Shown: positions 21,724-31,926 of the stretch, one piece after another
How positions within the stretch are numbered: position 1 is the stretch's first letter
Layout of the letters: each line of letters starts with the position of its first letter
DNA from: Cymbomonas tetramitiformis
Taxonomy: Eukaryota > Chlorophyta > Pyramimonadophyceae > Pyramimonadales > Pyramimonadaceae
NCBI GenBank assembly: GCA_001247695.2
Contig: LGRX02034276.1
Span: forward strand, 1 to 64,000
DNA: 64,000 nt
Reading direction: 5' to 3'
The notes under the pieces: generated by a model
The model's database searches: none
Told to the model about the DNA's origin: nothing
What the model saw: the letters and a program-made list of their open reading frames with translations, nothing else
Made by a program: the position numbers and the translations under genes

Positions 21724-22829
21724 CATACGATGATGGTAATAGCAAGCCACTTCGCCGCTGGAGGGTAGTGTTGTATATACACAGCACATGCTTGGGTACT
21801 ATATGACCCACGCTGATGACGTGAATTCGGGCTGCATCCCAAGAACTGCAATGCACCTTCGGTGCAAGGGGCTGCAACCCGAGAACTGCTATCCAGCTTC
21901 ATAGTAAGCTATCACGTCATCACATAGAGGTCGGACCTCTGTTGTATTTAAACGGCGCTTGACAACCGCCTAGCAATACACTTCCTTGAGGGGGGAAGAT
22001 GGTAAGCTAAAAATACAACTAAAAACCAAATAAATAATAAAGACAAATAATAAAATAAAACAATTAAGTTGCATCATCGTTTTTGTTTTGGTAAGCCTGA
22101 CTATATACAGTCAAACCATGCAGAACTCCATGAAAGTTGACACATACATCAACCATGACATTCATATGAGCTTGATTTTGAAGACCTAGACATTATATAC
22201 ATCCAGTCTAGCATATATCCAGACTAGAATTGTATATTGACACGGTGCAAGCACTATGGCCTCTGCCACCGATGATCATTGAAAAGGGCAACCATTTTTG
22301 ATATTTCATACATATCATCTGATTGGATCATTAAAGGTGTCAAGATTATTCAATGCAATATGCAGGCCACGGCCTGAGTACAACACCTAGAAAGGTCAAA
22401 GCCACTGAGCTGACCAATGCAGCATAAATGCTAGCTGCCTTGAAGGCTATACAATAAGCCTATTGCCCTTATGTCTTGATATGTATCCGTGTATTGGCAT
22501 CTCTTTGAGGTAATTATGCCTACTGAATGAGCCATACCAACCATCTTGTCTTCATTGATCATTACATATCTGATCATATCGCCATTGAGCAAAGCCTATT
22601 CTGTGAGATTATATATCACGAGACATTTCATTAGTGCACATTAAACAATTAAAGTGCAACAAAGATCATCAGCTCTGCATCATACCAAAAGGTTGAGTTG
22701 TTGTCAATTGATTTTTTAGACACCATTTCTCAGAGGTCTATTCATCATAAAAGACTGAGTCTGTGCAATCATGGCTATTCAGCCTCCGACATAGCTGCAT
22801 AGCTATTTAGCTTATGGTCCCAACCGTTG

Positions 22830-22960
22830 TTAAGCAGCCTCTACGCTTTATGGCTGAAAAGTGGCAAGCAATCTCTTCGGTCATTCTTGGGCATAGAGCA
22901 ATCAAGCACAGCCAATCCAGGATGTTTATCCCAAAATTCTCTATGAATTATTCATATCTG
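22830..22960 (+). pseudogene. Decayed Ty3/gypsy reverse-transcriptase scrap (arm 1)
   Basis: A plus-strand reading of RSFLGI at about 22880 and, in another frame, RMFIPKFS shows the remains of the RT/RNase H connecting region that is better preserved at 59136-59420. Confidence 0.5.
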
Positions 22961-23102
22961 CTATGTGTCATATGAAACAACCAATATACCATCCTATGAT
23001 GAAAGTCATCTCCTTCAGTGGTGATTTTGCATAATAACTTTCTTGCTGTTTATTTTCTTTTCATGCTGCAGGTCTGCTGCATCCCTGTGTGATTCGTCCT
23101 AG

Positions 23103-23309
23103 ATGAAAGAACAAGACAAGTTGAAGCCAGTTTTGCTTTTGGATGAAGAAAGCTCAGAAGAAGAAGTTACCAGCAAGTTTCGTAGCCGGTACAACGTTCC
23201 GGATGAAAAAGTAGCAAAGAGGCGCTTGCAGAATAAGAAAAACGCTGAGCGTGATGCCAAAAGACGTAAGAAACAATGTCCAGAGTGGATGTTGGACAGT
23301 CAATGGTAG
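23103..23309 (+). CDS. Small basic ORF of unknown function (68 aa), unique to arm 1
   Basis: MKEQDKLKPVLLLDEESSEE followed by a basic stretch (KVAKRRLQNKKNAERDAKRR) and PEWMLDSQW, looking like coding rather than random sequence. It follows a CTGCAG|GT-like junction and may be an exon. The matching part of arm 2 is replaced by other DNA. No domain is recognised; the basic region could be a nuclear localisation or DNA/RNA-binding patch. Confidence 0.35.
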   Translation: MKEQDKLKPVLLLDEESSEEEVTSKFRSRYNVPDEKVAKRRLQNKKNAERDAKRRKKQCPEWMLDSQW

Positions 23310-23599
23310 CTTTAGCTATAAAAGTACATTAGATTCAGATTCTGAACATTTTAGTGGACTTGAATGCACTCAAATTTGCACTGAGTTGCAATTGTCCAAA
23401 GTTTTCACTCTGACATCATTGCTTATTGTGGAATAGCATACAATGGTATAAACCATCCACATATAGATGCCACTCCGTTCTATAGATTGACACCACATTT
23501 GTAATTTCATAACATTTTGGCACATAAGACAAGCATGCTTCATTAAGAAATGAAAACTCTTTGAAAGTTCATTCTGGAATGTTTAGAAATTTGTTGCCT

Positions 23600-23668
23600 C
23601 ATCCATTAGGCCACGAAGTCTTGGAAAACCCGCAATCTGCATACGGTCTCCAAGCACAGTTCATCCTC
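23600..23668 (-). other. Permuted tRNA-Arg-like fragment, decayed (arm 1)
   Basis: On the minus strand GCAGATTGCGGG (3' half) precedes ACTTCGTGGCCTAATGGATG (5' half), the same inverted order as at 58600-58680, but most of the T loop is lost. Confidence 0.4.
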
Positions 23669-24566
23669 ATTCTGGAAAGTGACAGAAATTTTATAGTCAT
23701 AAAACAAGTCACAATTCTATCGGATTGAAATGACACATTCATCATTCATACTTCTTTATCATAACAAGTCTCTGAATAGTGTTTGCCCAAAAATAAAATG
23801 GGCACCATTGAGATAAGTGATCATGTGCTGAAGAATATACACATATCACTAGGCAATGCCATGTTCTATTCATAATGAAATGACATGTCAGCCATCCATC
23901 AACTACGAAAATATAACTCGTAGTAATTTGTTGTCATTACGGACACTTCTTGATTGACTCTCCATTAGCTTCGATACCAAAGTTAACTTCGGTACCATCA
24001 CTGATTTCTTTGTTCATCATGACAATCATTTTCCAGAACCATTGTCTAAAATTGGGTACACTATATTGACCCTAAACTGACAAAGTATGTGAGCTGCAAC
24101 CCAACGACTGCATTTGACATCATCTGGCATTTGCCACATTCAAAAACGTCAGGCATATTGCCAATATGACGTAGAGAGAATCAATGTTCAGATTGACATT
24201 GTTACCTCTAAAGCATTCGATGAGTAATCTCAGTCTGATTCTCTATCAAATCATTATTCACATAACATAATGATTGAATAACGTCCTCCATTACCATCTG
24301 ATTGGTTTGATACATCTCTCATTTTTGCGAGGGGAAGGAAGAGTATAGATTCATTCATTTTCATACAGCTGCCACACCTTACATTATTGTGATTTGCTTG
24401 GAAAATTAAAAATCTTATCAAAAGTTCCAGCATCTGTGTATAGCAGCCATAAAGTTGATGACACGGTACATCATGCCGATTGAAACATCAAATGAAGTCT
24501 TATTTGACTTATTGACACATGAAGTTCATTATGAAGAAATCATAGATGCATATTTCTCCGGCTCTA

Positions 24567-25097
24567 TCATAGTATATGAAGGGCACTGACATAGGAGAAC
24601 GATGGTTTTTCAAATGTGAATAAGCTATATTGTAAGCTTAAGACCATCACTTTGACGTCAACAGCCTGAGATGCTGATTGTCGAAATTCAAGAGTTGAAG
24701 GATTCATTGAATCAACCTTGATACATGTGTTTTGATTCATAAATTGTTGATCCATGATTTCTAAATCTAGAGAAGCTGGCACACAAGTTGTTGCCAATGT
24801 CTTCAGGAAAGCATCTGAGCAAAGGATTGCCAGTTGTGCCATTAAACATCGAATTCCATGAACAGCAAAGCCGAGTGAGTAAATCAGCCACTCTAGCTAA
24901 TTGCCCGTCATTCCTTCCAGGATCATGACAAGAGACAATTCATCAAAGTCATACATCAATGCATAAGTCACATGCATGGTTGCACAGTTTGTATCCGAAT
25001 GCCATTCCCTCAAAGTTAAGCATCTTGACAGTAATTCTGGCCAACCATAAGCCTTCCTGTCTTCGGATATCTTGAGCATTCTCATTTCCAGTTCCAT
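24567..25097 (-). pseudogene. Decayed coding pair conserved in both arms (arm 1 copy)
   Basis: Two short frames: 25097-24897 (MELEMRMLKISEDRKA...) and 24842-24567 (MAQLAIL...VLSLQYSLFTF...SYVSAL). Both have clear counterparts at 57036-57245 and 57301-57582 in arm 2. Conservation at the peptide level between diverged copies suggests a former protein. No family recognised. Confidence 0.45.
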
Positions 25098-26571
25098 TAT
25101 GGACTAGGAAGCATCATGACTGTGCCTCGCCAGGACACTAACCCTCAAAGCCGCACACTTGAGGCGAGCCTTATGAGACAGTGACCTTTGGCTTGTGGGG
25201 CGTCAACCCCTTATCAAATCCTGATCACTTGTTAACACCTGGATAAATTTATCATGATGCAACTTAAGTGGGATTATAAGTTCCACATAATCATATTGTC
25301 TACGTATGCTGAAGGCATAACTACCGCATATGGTTACAATAGGTCGCAGCTTCTATAACATTGTGGCTTCTAAGTCAAAAGCTGATAGCCAATGACTTTT
25401 TGCCAAAAAATTGCCGACCATATAAAAATCAGGCCATGGAAACATGTACCCAAGAGGTTTTCGTCCATCGGTCACATATATATATCAGGGCTTCATCCCA
25501 AGAACTGCAGGGCTGCATCCCAAGAACTGCGATGCATCTTCGGTGCAATGGGCTGCAACCCGAGAACTGCAGGGTTATATCCCTAACATTTTTTACCCTG
25601 CATCAAATTGATATGACAGGAGCAGGAATTGATCCTTCCTTGCTAAGGTGTAGTGAGCCTTGTATAAATCATACCCTTACACAGATACGCATATGCGGGT
25701 ACCAATATCTGTAAAAAAAACTGCTAAATGCTACCTTTGCCAAAACCGTGGTTTGTCATCGGATTCTTGGCCAGTCATCCGAAGCTACCGGAGATATTGA
25801 CTGAGGTAGAAGGAGTTGTGATCCTAAGTTGTGCTTGACAAACATAACTAAATAAATTTCACATTAGTACGTGGCGAATCCATTCTCACTCATCGCGATA
25901 GATGTTCGTCAAAGCGTGCGTACTGGACAAAAATATTGAGGAGTTGAGCAGACCGGTTAAGGATTTTAAATCCAATTCCGTTAAGCAGGGCCACTCCGTT
26001 TGCATTAAAACAAGCCCCTTTGTTCGTTTATTATCGAAATCGGGCTCCCCATCACCGCCTAGGATCCTCCAAAGTTGCTTAAGGAGGGGAGGAAGAGTTG
26101 GGTGCACTATATTAGGCCGAGAATCGTTCGAATATAATTCGTTATAATCGTGGGATCATCGATCGCTCAAAGGCGACGACGGCTAGCGCAAATAATCCGA
26201 AACGTAGACTTCGGATGCTTTGAATCGTCTAGCACATACATGATAACGTGTGGATCAATCAGTAATCCAGCGTAGGATTGTATCGCGAAAACGCTCTTCA
26301 TTGAACCTTGGAACGTCACTCAACGATACGATTTCCGGAAAGGTGGGCTGCATCCTAAGGCCTGTATGGCTAAATGCCTAAGGTGAGGGACTAAAGTGGA
26401 CTCAGTTCCCCCCAATAACCTAAAAACACCATGAGGGACGCCTCAAATCGGTGTAAGAAGACTGGTACCAGCAAGAAGCGACAACAACAGAGACATTAAA
26501 GACATATACAAAGGTATGCCCTACAAAGGTATGCCCGTTGTGAGGACACAACTCTCTTAAGAGGGGAGATC

Positions 26572-27185
26572 TGTCAGGGTTATGACCGATGACATATGTG
26601 TCATACATGTCATACGTATCATACCTGTCATCCATGTCATGTCATGTCATATATTATTATGACAGTCGGTCGTGTCATATATTATTATGACAGTCGACAG
26701 TATGGTCGATCATGACTGTACAGGTCGAGTCGCGTCATACATTTATGACAGTCGTCAGTACGGTCGACTATGACATGTACAGTCATACCATTTGTCATTC
26801 ACTCACCTTGAGTGACACCTGTCATCGAGAGGCCAGGTTGTGGCATCGAGATGACAAAGCAAGATGAAGTCTTGAAGAACCGAAAGTGTTCGGAGAAAAC
26901 TCATCTTCGCTTCTAGCATGTTCTGAACAAGCATGCGAGTATCATATGGCTTATTCGTTCAGCCGATACTGATTGTTCAACCAATGCCTTGGGTTCACAA
27001 CCCAATTGTGGTGGCATCTATGAGATGCGGGGCATTGCGTAAAATGAGGTAGCGTTGGGCTACAGCAGTCACTTCTGAAGAAGCACTGCACTCATATCCA
27101 CACATACGCTGCGTGAGCTATTAACGTTCCATAATAGCCTCGCTATATATCATATATCATATCGCTTCCAAGCGAACCCTTAAGA
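26572..27185 (+). repeat. 3' LTR of element G
   Basis: 614 bp, starts TGTCAGGG and ends AACCCTTAAGA, followed by the duplication ACGGT. Preceded by the polypurine tract AAGAGGGGAGATC. Confidence 0.9.
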
Positions 27186-27382
27186 ACGGTGATGTGACCT
27201 GCGCTACGATCGCGTATGCACGGGCACGATGTGACCCGCGCTGATGACGTGGACACATTCCACACAACCCCCGGTACGAGCGGACAAGGTTGGCTGCCAC
27301 GTCATCACATCTGAGGTCGGACCTCTGAAAAGTAACTCGACACGAATGTCGTGAGGTCACGACACTTTAAAGAGGGGAGATA

Positions 27383-27674
27383 TGTTACGGATCGAAAGAT
27401 GACAGACGCCCGCAGTCGCGATGTTGGTACGTCGTCGTCGATGTCACACGCATGGTCGATCATCGATCTGTAACAGTCCGATTTGTACGAGTACCACTGA
27501 AATGCGCGAAAGGATCATCATCCTCCGCGTAGCTCAGTTGGTTAGAGCGTCGCACTAGAGAAGCGAACGTCACGGGTTCAAATCCCGTCGTGGAGCACTT
27601 TCGCCCATGACGATATATATGATTTGACCCGGCTCGTACAGTGAAAATCCCCGCACCGATTTCCAACCCTAACA
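27383..27674 (+). repeat. 3' LTR of element F
   Basis: 292 bp, preceded by AAAGAGGGGAGATA. Confidence 0.92.
27523..27595 (+). tRNA. tRNA-like cloverleaf inside the F 3' LTR
   Basis: Same sequence as 16611-16683 over its full length, including the A-A mismatch and AGA loop. Its duplication follows from LTR replication. Confidence 0.65.
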
Positions 27675-28040
27675 TCTACACACCTGCGGAGTTCACGTTC
27701 TCAGCGAATGTATTGCAGCGAAACCTGAAACTGGACGTCAAAAACGGCCAAGTTCATCACAGAACATCACCGATATTGTTTGCGGGACTTCAAGAGGGCC
27801 TTCTTACCTGTCGAACGCGCCCATCCTAAAGCGTCCCCGAGCATCCAGCTAGCATCTACACACCTGCGGAGTTCACGTTCTCAGCGAATGTATTGCAGCG
27901 AAACCTGAAACTGGACGTCAAAAACGGCCAAGTTCATCACAGAACATCACCGATATTGTTTGCGGGACTTCAAGAGGGCCTTCTTACCTGTCGAACGCGC
28001 CCATCCTCAAGCGTCCCCGAGCATCCAGCTAGCATCTATA
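27675..28040. repeat. 180-bp satellite, right block (two units)
   Basis: Units begin at 27675 and 27855 and end near 28035 with period exactly 180. Continuation of the left block at 15925-16470. Confidence 0.88.
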
Positions 28041-28398
28041 GAGCAGCGCGGTTCACGTTTTCATCAAATGCTTTCGTCCTACCGCCCTCGTTTGAAGGGT
28101 TCTTCCTGGGCTTGTAATGCACGATATGGCCTAACCGAAGGAAATATGGGTTTTCAGTATGACTTGGGACAATAAATTCGTGGATATCGCTTCTGGAGGC
28201 AACAACATTATGCAAACTGCGATAGCTAAGCACCAGTCTGACGCCTTGAAACCGCAGTAGAAAAGAGATGGCGAAAATGAAGAGAGGTTTTGAGCTTTTG
28301 GCATAAAAGACCGGAGTCTCTGAGCTTCTAAAATGTAACAAACCTCGATGCTCGAATCATCGATCCTCGATCGCCGCGGCTCAGAGACTCCGGTTCCG
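28041..28398. other. No recognisable gene
   Basis: Sequence between the satellite and the assembly gap; nothing supported. Confidence 0.5.
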
Positions 28399-28528
28399 NN
28401 NNNNNNNNNNNNNNNNNNNNNNNNNNNNNNNNNNNNNNNNNNNNNNNNNNNNNNNNNNNNNNNNNNNNNNNNNNNNNNNNNNNNNNNNNNNNNNNNNNNN
28501 NNNNNNNNNNNNNNNNNNNNNNNNNNNN
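28399..28528. other. Assembly gap (130 N)
   Basis: Runs of N hide the first few bases and the target site of element D's 5' LTR. Confidence 0.99.
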
Positions 28529-28767
28529 TGACTTCGGGTTTAGGCTTAGTTATTATGGGCTCTGACTAGCCCCTAGCCTGACCCTGCTTCCGTCTCGTGT
28601 CCGTGACATCCTAGCACTGTACTGTACAGTAGTACAGTACAGTAGTACAGTCATCGTTTCACTGTCTGGGTTTCCGAGAGCATAAAGCTTCGGCCAGACA
28701 CAAGTTATAGGATTATCAGTTTGTCTCCTAGCGAGCTTAGCCGGACAGCGTATCTGTCTTCCTCGCA
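28529..28767 (+). repeat. 5' LTR of element D (start truncated by gap)
   Basis: 239 of 243 bp, ends CTCGCA at 28767. Confidence 0.9.
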
Positions 28768-28786
28768 GGTTATGGGCCCACCACGC
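28768..28786 (+). promoter_or_regulatory. Half-tRNA primer-binding site of element D
   Basis: GGTTATGGGCCCACCACGC directly follows the LTR. It is the exact reverse complement of 19 nt of the anticodon stem-loop of plant initiator tRNA-Met (GCGTGGTGGGCCCATAACC). Drosophila copia starts its primer site with the same GGTTATGGGCCCA and is primed by a tRNA-iMet cleaved in the anticodon arm. The usual TGGTATCAGAGC 3'-end site is absent here. The CACCACGC end fits plant-type rather than insect-type tRNA-iMet. Confidence 0.85.
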
Positions 28787-31116
28787 AGTGGAAGCGGTAG
28801 GCCGCACCGGCTTTCCGGTGATTCTGATGATGGCGCAGCGCCTTGCTGTTGCCATGTTCGGCTAAGTAGGACGTAGGAGGGGTTGAGCGCCCACTTGGGC
28901 GGTGGTGAATTGCTCTTACGGTATGGCCTTTTGACTTGGCAGTGATGGCGGCACGCATTGTGCTCGCCTTCGCTGCGCAGGAGATCAGTTAGTGACGGAT
29001 TATTTTTTTATTTTGCGGAAGCATCGTCGCAGCGAGAGTTAATCTGTTTCGTGCGCCGCTGGCTCCGGCGAGGTCGTTCCACACGTGACTGATTTTGGCC
29101 GCTCTCATGGTTTCGCTTACGACCTGTGAATTTTGATCTGTCAGCTGAGACTTCTACAAACCATCTGGCCGCTGTAAGCGTTTTTCCACCATCTCCCTGT
29201 TTAGCTCAACCTTCTCCCCTGTCTCTCCATCATGGTTACAACAACAAATAGATCGATGCGGTCTCGCGTCCGTAGATTAGAAACGATTTTTGATGACGTC
29301 GGTGCGCAGCACGCTGCGACTCCACACACGCCGCAGCTGCCGGCACCGACCACCGCAGCTGCAAGAGAGATTTTGGACAAATGTAAGCAGTTGGCTCGTG
29401 ACAGTTTCGACAGGAAAATTGCCAAGACCGTTGCCACTAAGATTCTAGGCGACAAATCGGAGCGCTTTGCGGGAACAGAGGCAGACGCTGTGGACATTTT
29501 TTCACAATTAATGCATGAGCTTCGCACGCAGTTTGTGCTCCAGTCATCGGCGTTTGCTCCCCTGTTTGACTTAACTGACATGGCAGTTGAGGCCAGGCAT
29601 GAGGCAAATGAGCTGTTGCTCTCGGCTCTGACATTTCTGGCTCGCCCTGGCTCGCCTGCCCGTGACTGGCTTGAGGCCTCTGGGTCCGACGTTCCTGGAG
29701 ATGGCAAGCGCGCTGCCCTTGAGGTGGTGCGCATGCTCCAGGAGCGTTCGGAACCCTTTGACTCTTTTGAGTTGCTGCTGGCGGTCCGCATCCCCAGCAG
29801 CAAAGATCCTGACCGTGGCATCCGCGAGTTCAATGGCCTGTTGAGGGACGTTCAGCGTTCCCACAACTTGCCAGAGGACGCGGTGAAGCGGCAGTTTCTA
29901 AAGGCTCTCGGCGATTCGTGGCTGTACCGTGATTTGGCTAACTCTCTGGCTCGAGCTGACCAGCGGCAGGGCGTGTCTCTCCTGACTATTCAGGCTCGTG
30001 TGCGGGAGCAGTTCCGCCACGGCCTGAAAGTCTCTGACGCCCCTGTCTCTGCTCTGTCATTCGGCGATGGCGCGTCTGACCTGGCTGCGGCGTTGTCCAG
30101 TCTGCAGAAGCAGCTGGAGCGCATGCAACAGGACATTCGTGACCTAAAGCGGCAGAAGCGGGAAGGGCCTCCGCCTGCGGGCAAGCACCTTACCCGCTCT
30201 GCTGCCAAGCTTCATCGTGCTGGTGTTAAGCCGCTTGGCACCGCTCCTCCTGTCTCGTTTGACAAGAAGAGTGGTGCCTTCGTGCCCCACTGCCAGAATG
30301 CGGTGTGTGCCAAAAGTGGTTTGAAGCACTGGCATGCTGAATGCCCCAACGGCGGTCTTCACTCTGCCCACTATTGTAGTGCGGTTGAAGACTACGAGAC
30401 TGACTGCCTGGCTGTTCGTTTCCAGCGTTTCTATGACGCGGGGGATGAGCACGCCTTCGAGTCGCTCTGCACGATGGAGGGTCGTCCAGAGGTGTGCGAG
30501 CTGTCGGCGCATTCTTTTGTGACGGCTGAGCCCACGTCTCTGCGGCACTTCCAGGATGCGGCGGCTTCCGCTCAGGATGCGGCAGCTGACGATGACGGCG
30601 TGGCTCACTTTCCTCTAGCCACATTCCACTCGGGTGCACGGGGTTCGATTCCGCCACCGCCTGCGGTTCGGGGTCCCTCTGCGCTCGTGGCTGGTGGTGT
30701 GCCTGCGGCTCATGACCCACCAGTGGCTGTCCCTGGCTCTCTCGGCTTGCCTGGTTCTGTCCCATCGCTCCAGCTTGGCGACTCTGCACCGGCTCCGCTG
30801 TTTACTGGCATGAGGATTGAGGCTTCGGACATTGGCTCTGAAATCTCTGACAACGACCAAGGCTCTGACAATGACTCTGACGGCGGGCAGCAAGTGGCTT
30901 TTGACTCCTTCGGCGCTCTTGAGCATGAATCTGACAGGGGGGCATCGCCACTAGCAGCTCCGATGTACCGTCCGCGGGCGCCGTCGAGTTTTCTCCGGTG
31001 TGCGTTGATGTCCTCGATGCTCTGCTGTTCTCTACTGGCCAGTGCTACGGCATCTCTGGTTGCCGTGGGCGGTGGTGACAGGGGCCTGGTTGAGCCCGGA
31101 GTCACCGTCCATCGGT

Positions 31117-31626
31117 CTAGCTCCCATCTGTAGCCATGTGCCTCTCATCCAACGAGAACAGGTCCATGCGGCCTGTCATAATGCCAGTGTTCGAGAAGTT
31201 TGCGGGATTATCCCACATATTTCCGTGGTATCTCTTCGTTTTGCTCCAAAGCAACCGTGACAACTCCCGCTCGGTCCGGGCCTCCATGCTCACTCCCGAA
31301 GAAATCAAGCCTAGGTGTGTCATGTCACGGAATGATGTGTATGACAAGCCCCCCATGTCCGGGGAGTTAAGTATCGTGGCAAACACTCCTCCGCTATGGC
31401 CAGCTCTCCCATACAACTCCCCCAACGTGAGGTGGCCATGCGCCCCTAGGAAAGCCTGCAACGATGGCTTAGTCTTTATCCCCTTGGTCTGCAACCCTAT
31501 AAAATTGAGTAGAGTACAATCCTTCCCCTTGTACCAGTGAGGGTTTACGTTAATGTAATGTGAGCTCCTGCGGAGGCCCTCCCCTGCCTCCCTAATGTAC
31601 TCTGGGTAACGCCTGCACTTCTTCAT
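31117..31626 (-). pseudogene. Unidentified coding fragment between gag D and the left TIR (169 aa)
   Basis: Open frame MKKCRRYPEYIREAGEG... with HWYKGKDCTLLNFIGLQ, SLQAFLGAHGHLTLGELYG and SRLLWSKTKRYHGNMWDN. It looks like real protein, but no family is recognised. Its stop codon is formed by the gag sequence at the insertion boundary (CTA at 31117-31119), so it is cut off there and was once longer. It occupies the 534 bp between the gag breakpoint and the left TIR and could be a captured exon or the remains of another transposon. Confidence 0.5.
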
Positions 31627-31653
31627 TGATGGGATGCGGTTCTCTTTGTTGTC

Positions 31654-31680
31654 AACACACTATTCGATGAAAATGATATT
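31654..31680 (+). repeat. Left TIR
   Basis: 27 bp, starts AACACACTATTCG, exact inverted match to 41611-41637; similarity continues imperfectly inward for about 8 bases. Confidence 0.85.
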
Positions 31681-31926
31681 ATCATATGTCATTTTTGGAT
31701 TTATATATATTTCAAAAAAATCAGGGTTTAGTGATATTTATGCGCGAAATAGGGATACATAAAGGCAACACGGTAGAAAAGTGCAGTATGCGTACAATGA
31801 AAACACCGAAATATGCATACATGTATCATTCTTTATTCAAATGTTTACGAGTAGAGTACTTTTCACCCTATACCGTCGAGGCATGACTGATACTATCAGT
31901 CAGGGCGGTCGACAAATCCTACTATT

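Larger units (their letters stand above)
21724..26120. repeat. Arm 1 of a large inverted repeat (partner 56130-62417)
   Basis: Collinear in reverse orientation with arm 2. Anchors: 21724 with 62417, 22245 with 61240, 24842 with 57301, 25097 with 57045, 25505 with 56700 and 26120 with 56130. Many substitutions and indels show the copies are old. Arm 1 lies wholly inside element G, arm 2 in unrelated surroundings. They are probably copies of one TE family, not a hairpin chromosome structure. Confidence 0.85.
16858..27185 (+). mobile_element. Large non-coding LTR element G (LARD-like), nested in F
   Basis: 614-bp LTRs at 16858-17471 and 26572-27185, with few differences by eye. The target duplication ACGGT is at 16853-16857 and 27186-27190. 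TGGTATTC near 17475 is the candidate primer site, and AAGAGGGGAGATC directly before the 3' LTR is the polypurine tract. The 9.1-kb internal region has no ORF resembling gag or pol beyond a decayed Ty3/gypsy scrap near 22.87 kb. It must use enzymes from elsewhere. The 3' ends of the F and G internal regions (GAGGGGAGAT) are alike, suggesting a shared mobilising partner. Confidence 0.9.
16471..27674 (+). mobile_element. Miniature LTR element F (TRIM-like) with a tRNA-like sequence in each LTR; split by element G
   Basis: LTRs 16471-16761 and 27383-27674 (291/292 bp, only a few differences by eye) start TGTTACGG and end CCCTAACA. The target duplication TCTAC is at 16466-16470 and 27675-27679, within the 180-bp satellite. 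Without G, the internal region is only about 288 bp and non-coding, between a primer site TGGTATCGAAGC (initiator tRNA-Met 3'-end type) and a polypurine tract AAAGAGGGGAGATA. Total about 870 bp. This organisation is that of TRIM elements. Like Cassandra TRIMs, which carry 5S rRNA sequence in their LTRs, F carries a Pol III-type unit, here a tRNA-like cloverleaf. Confidence 0.9.
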
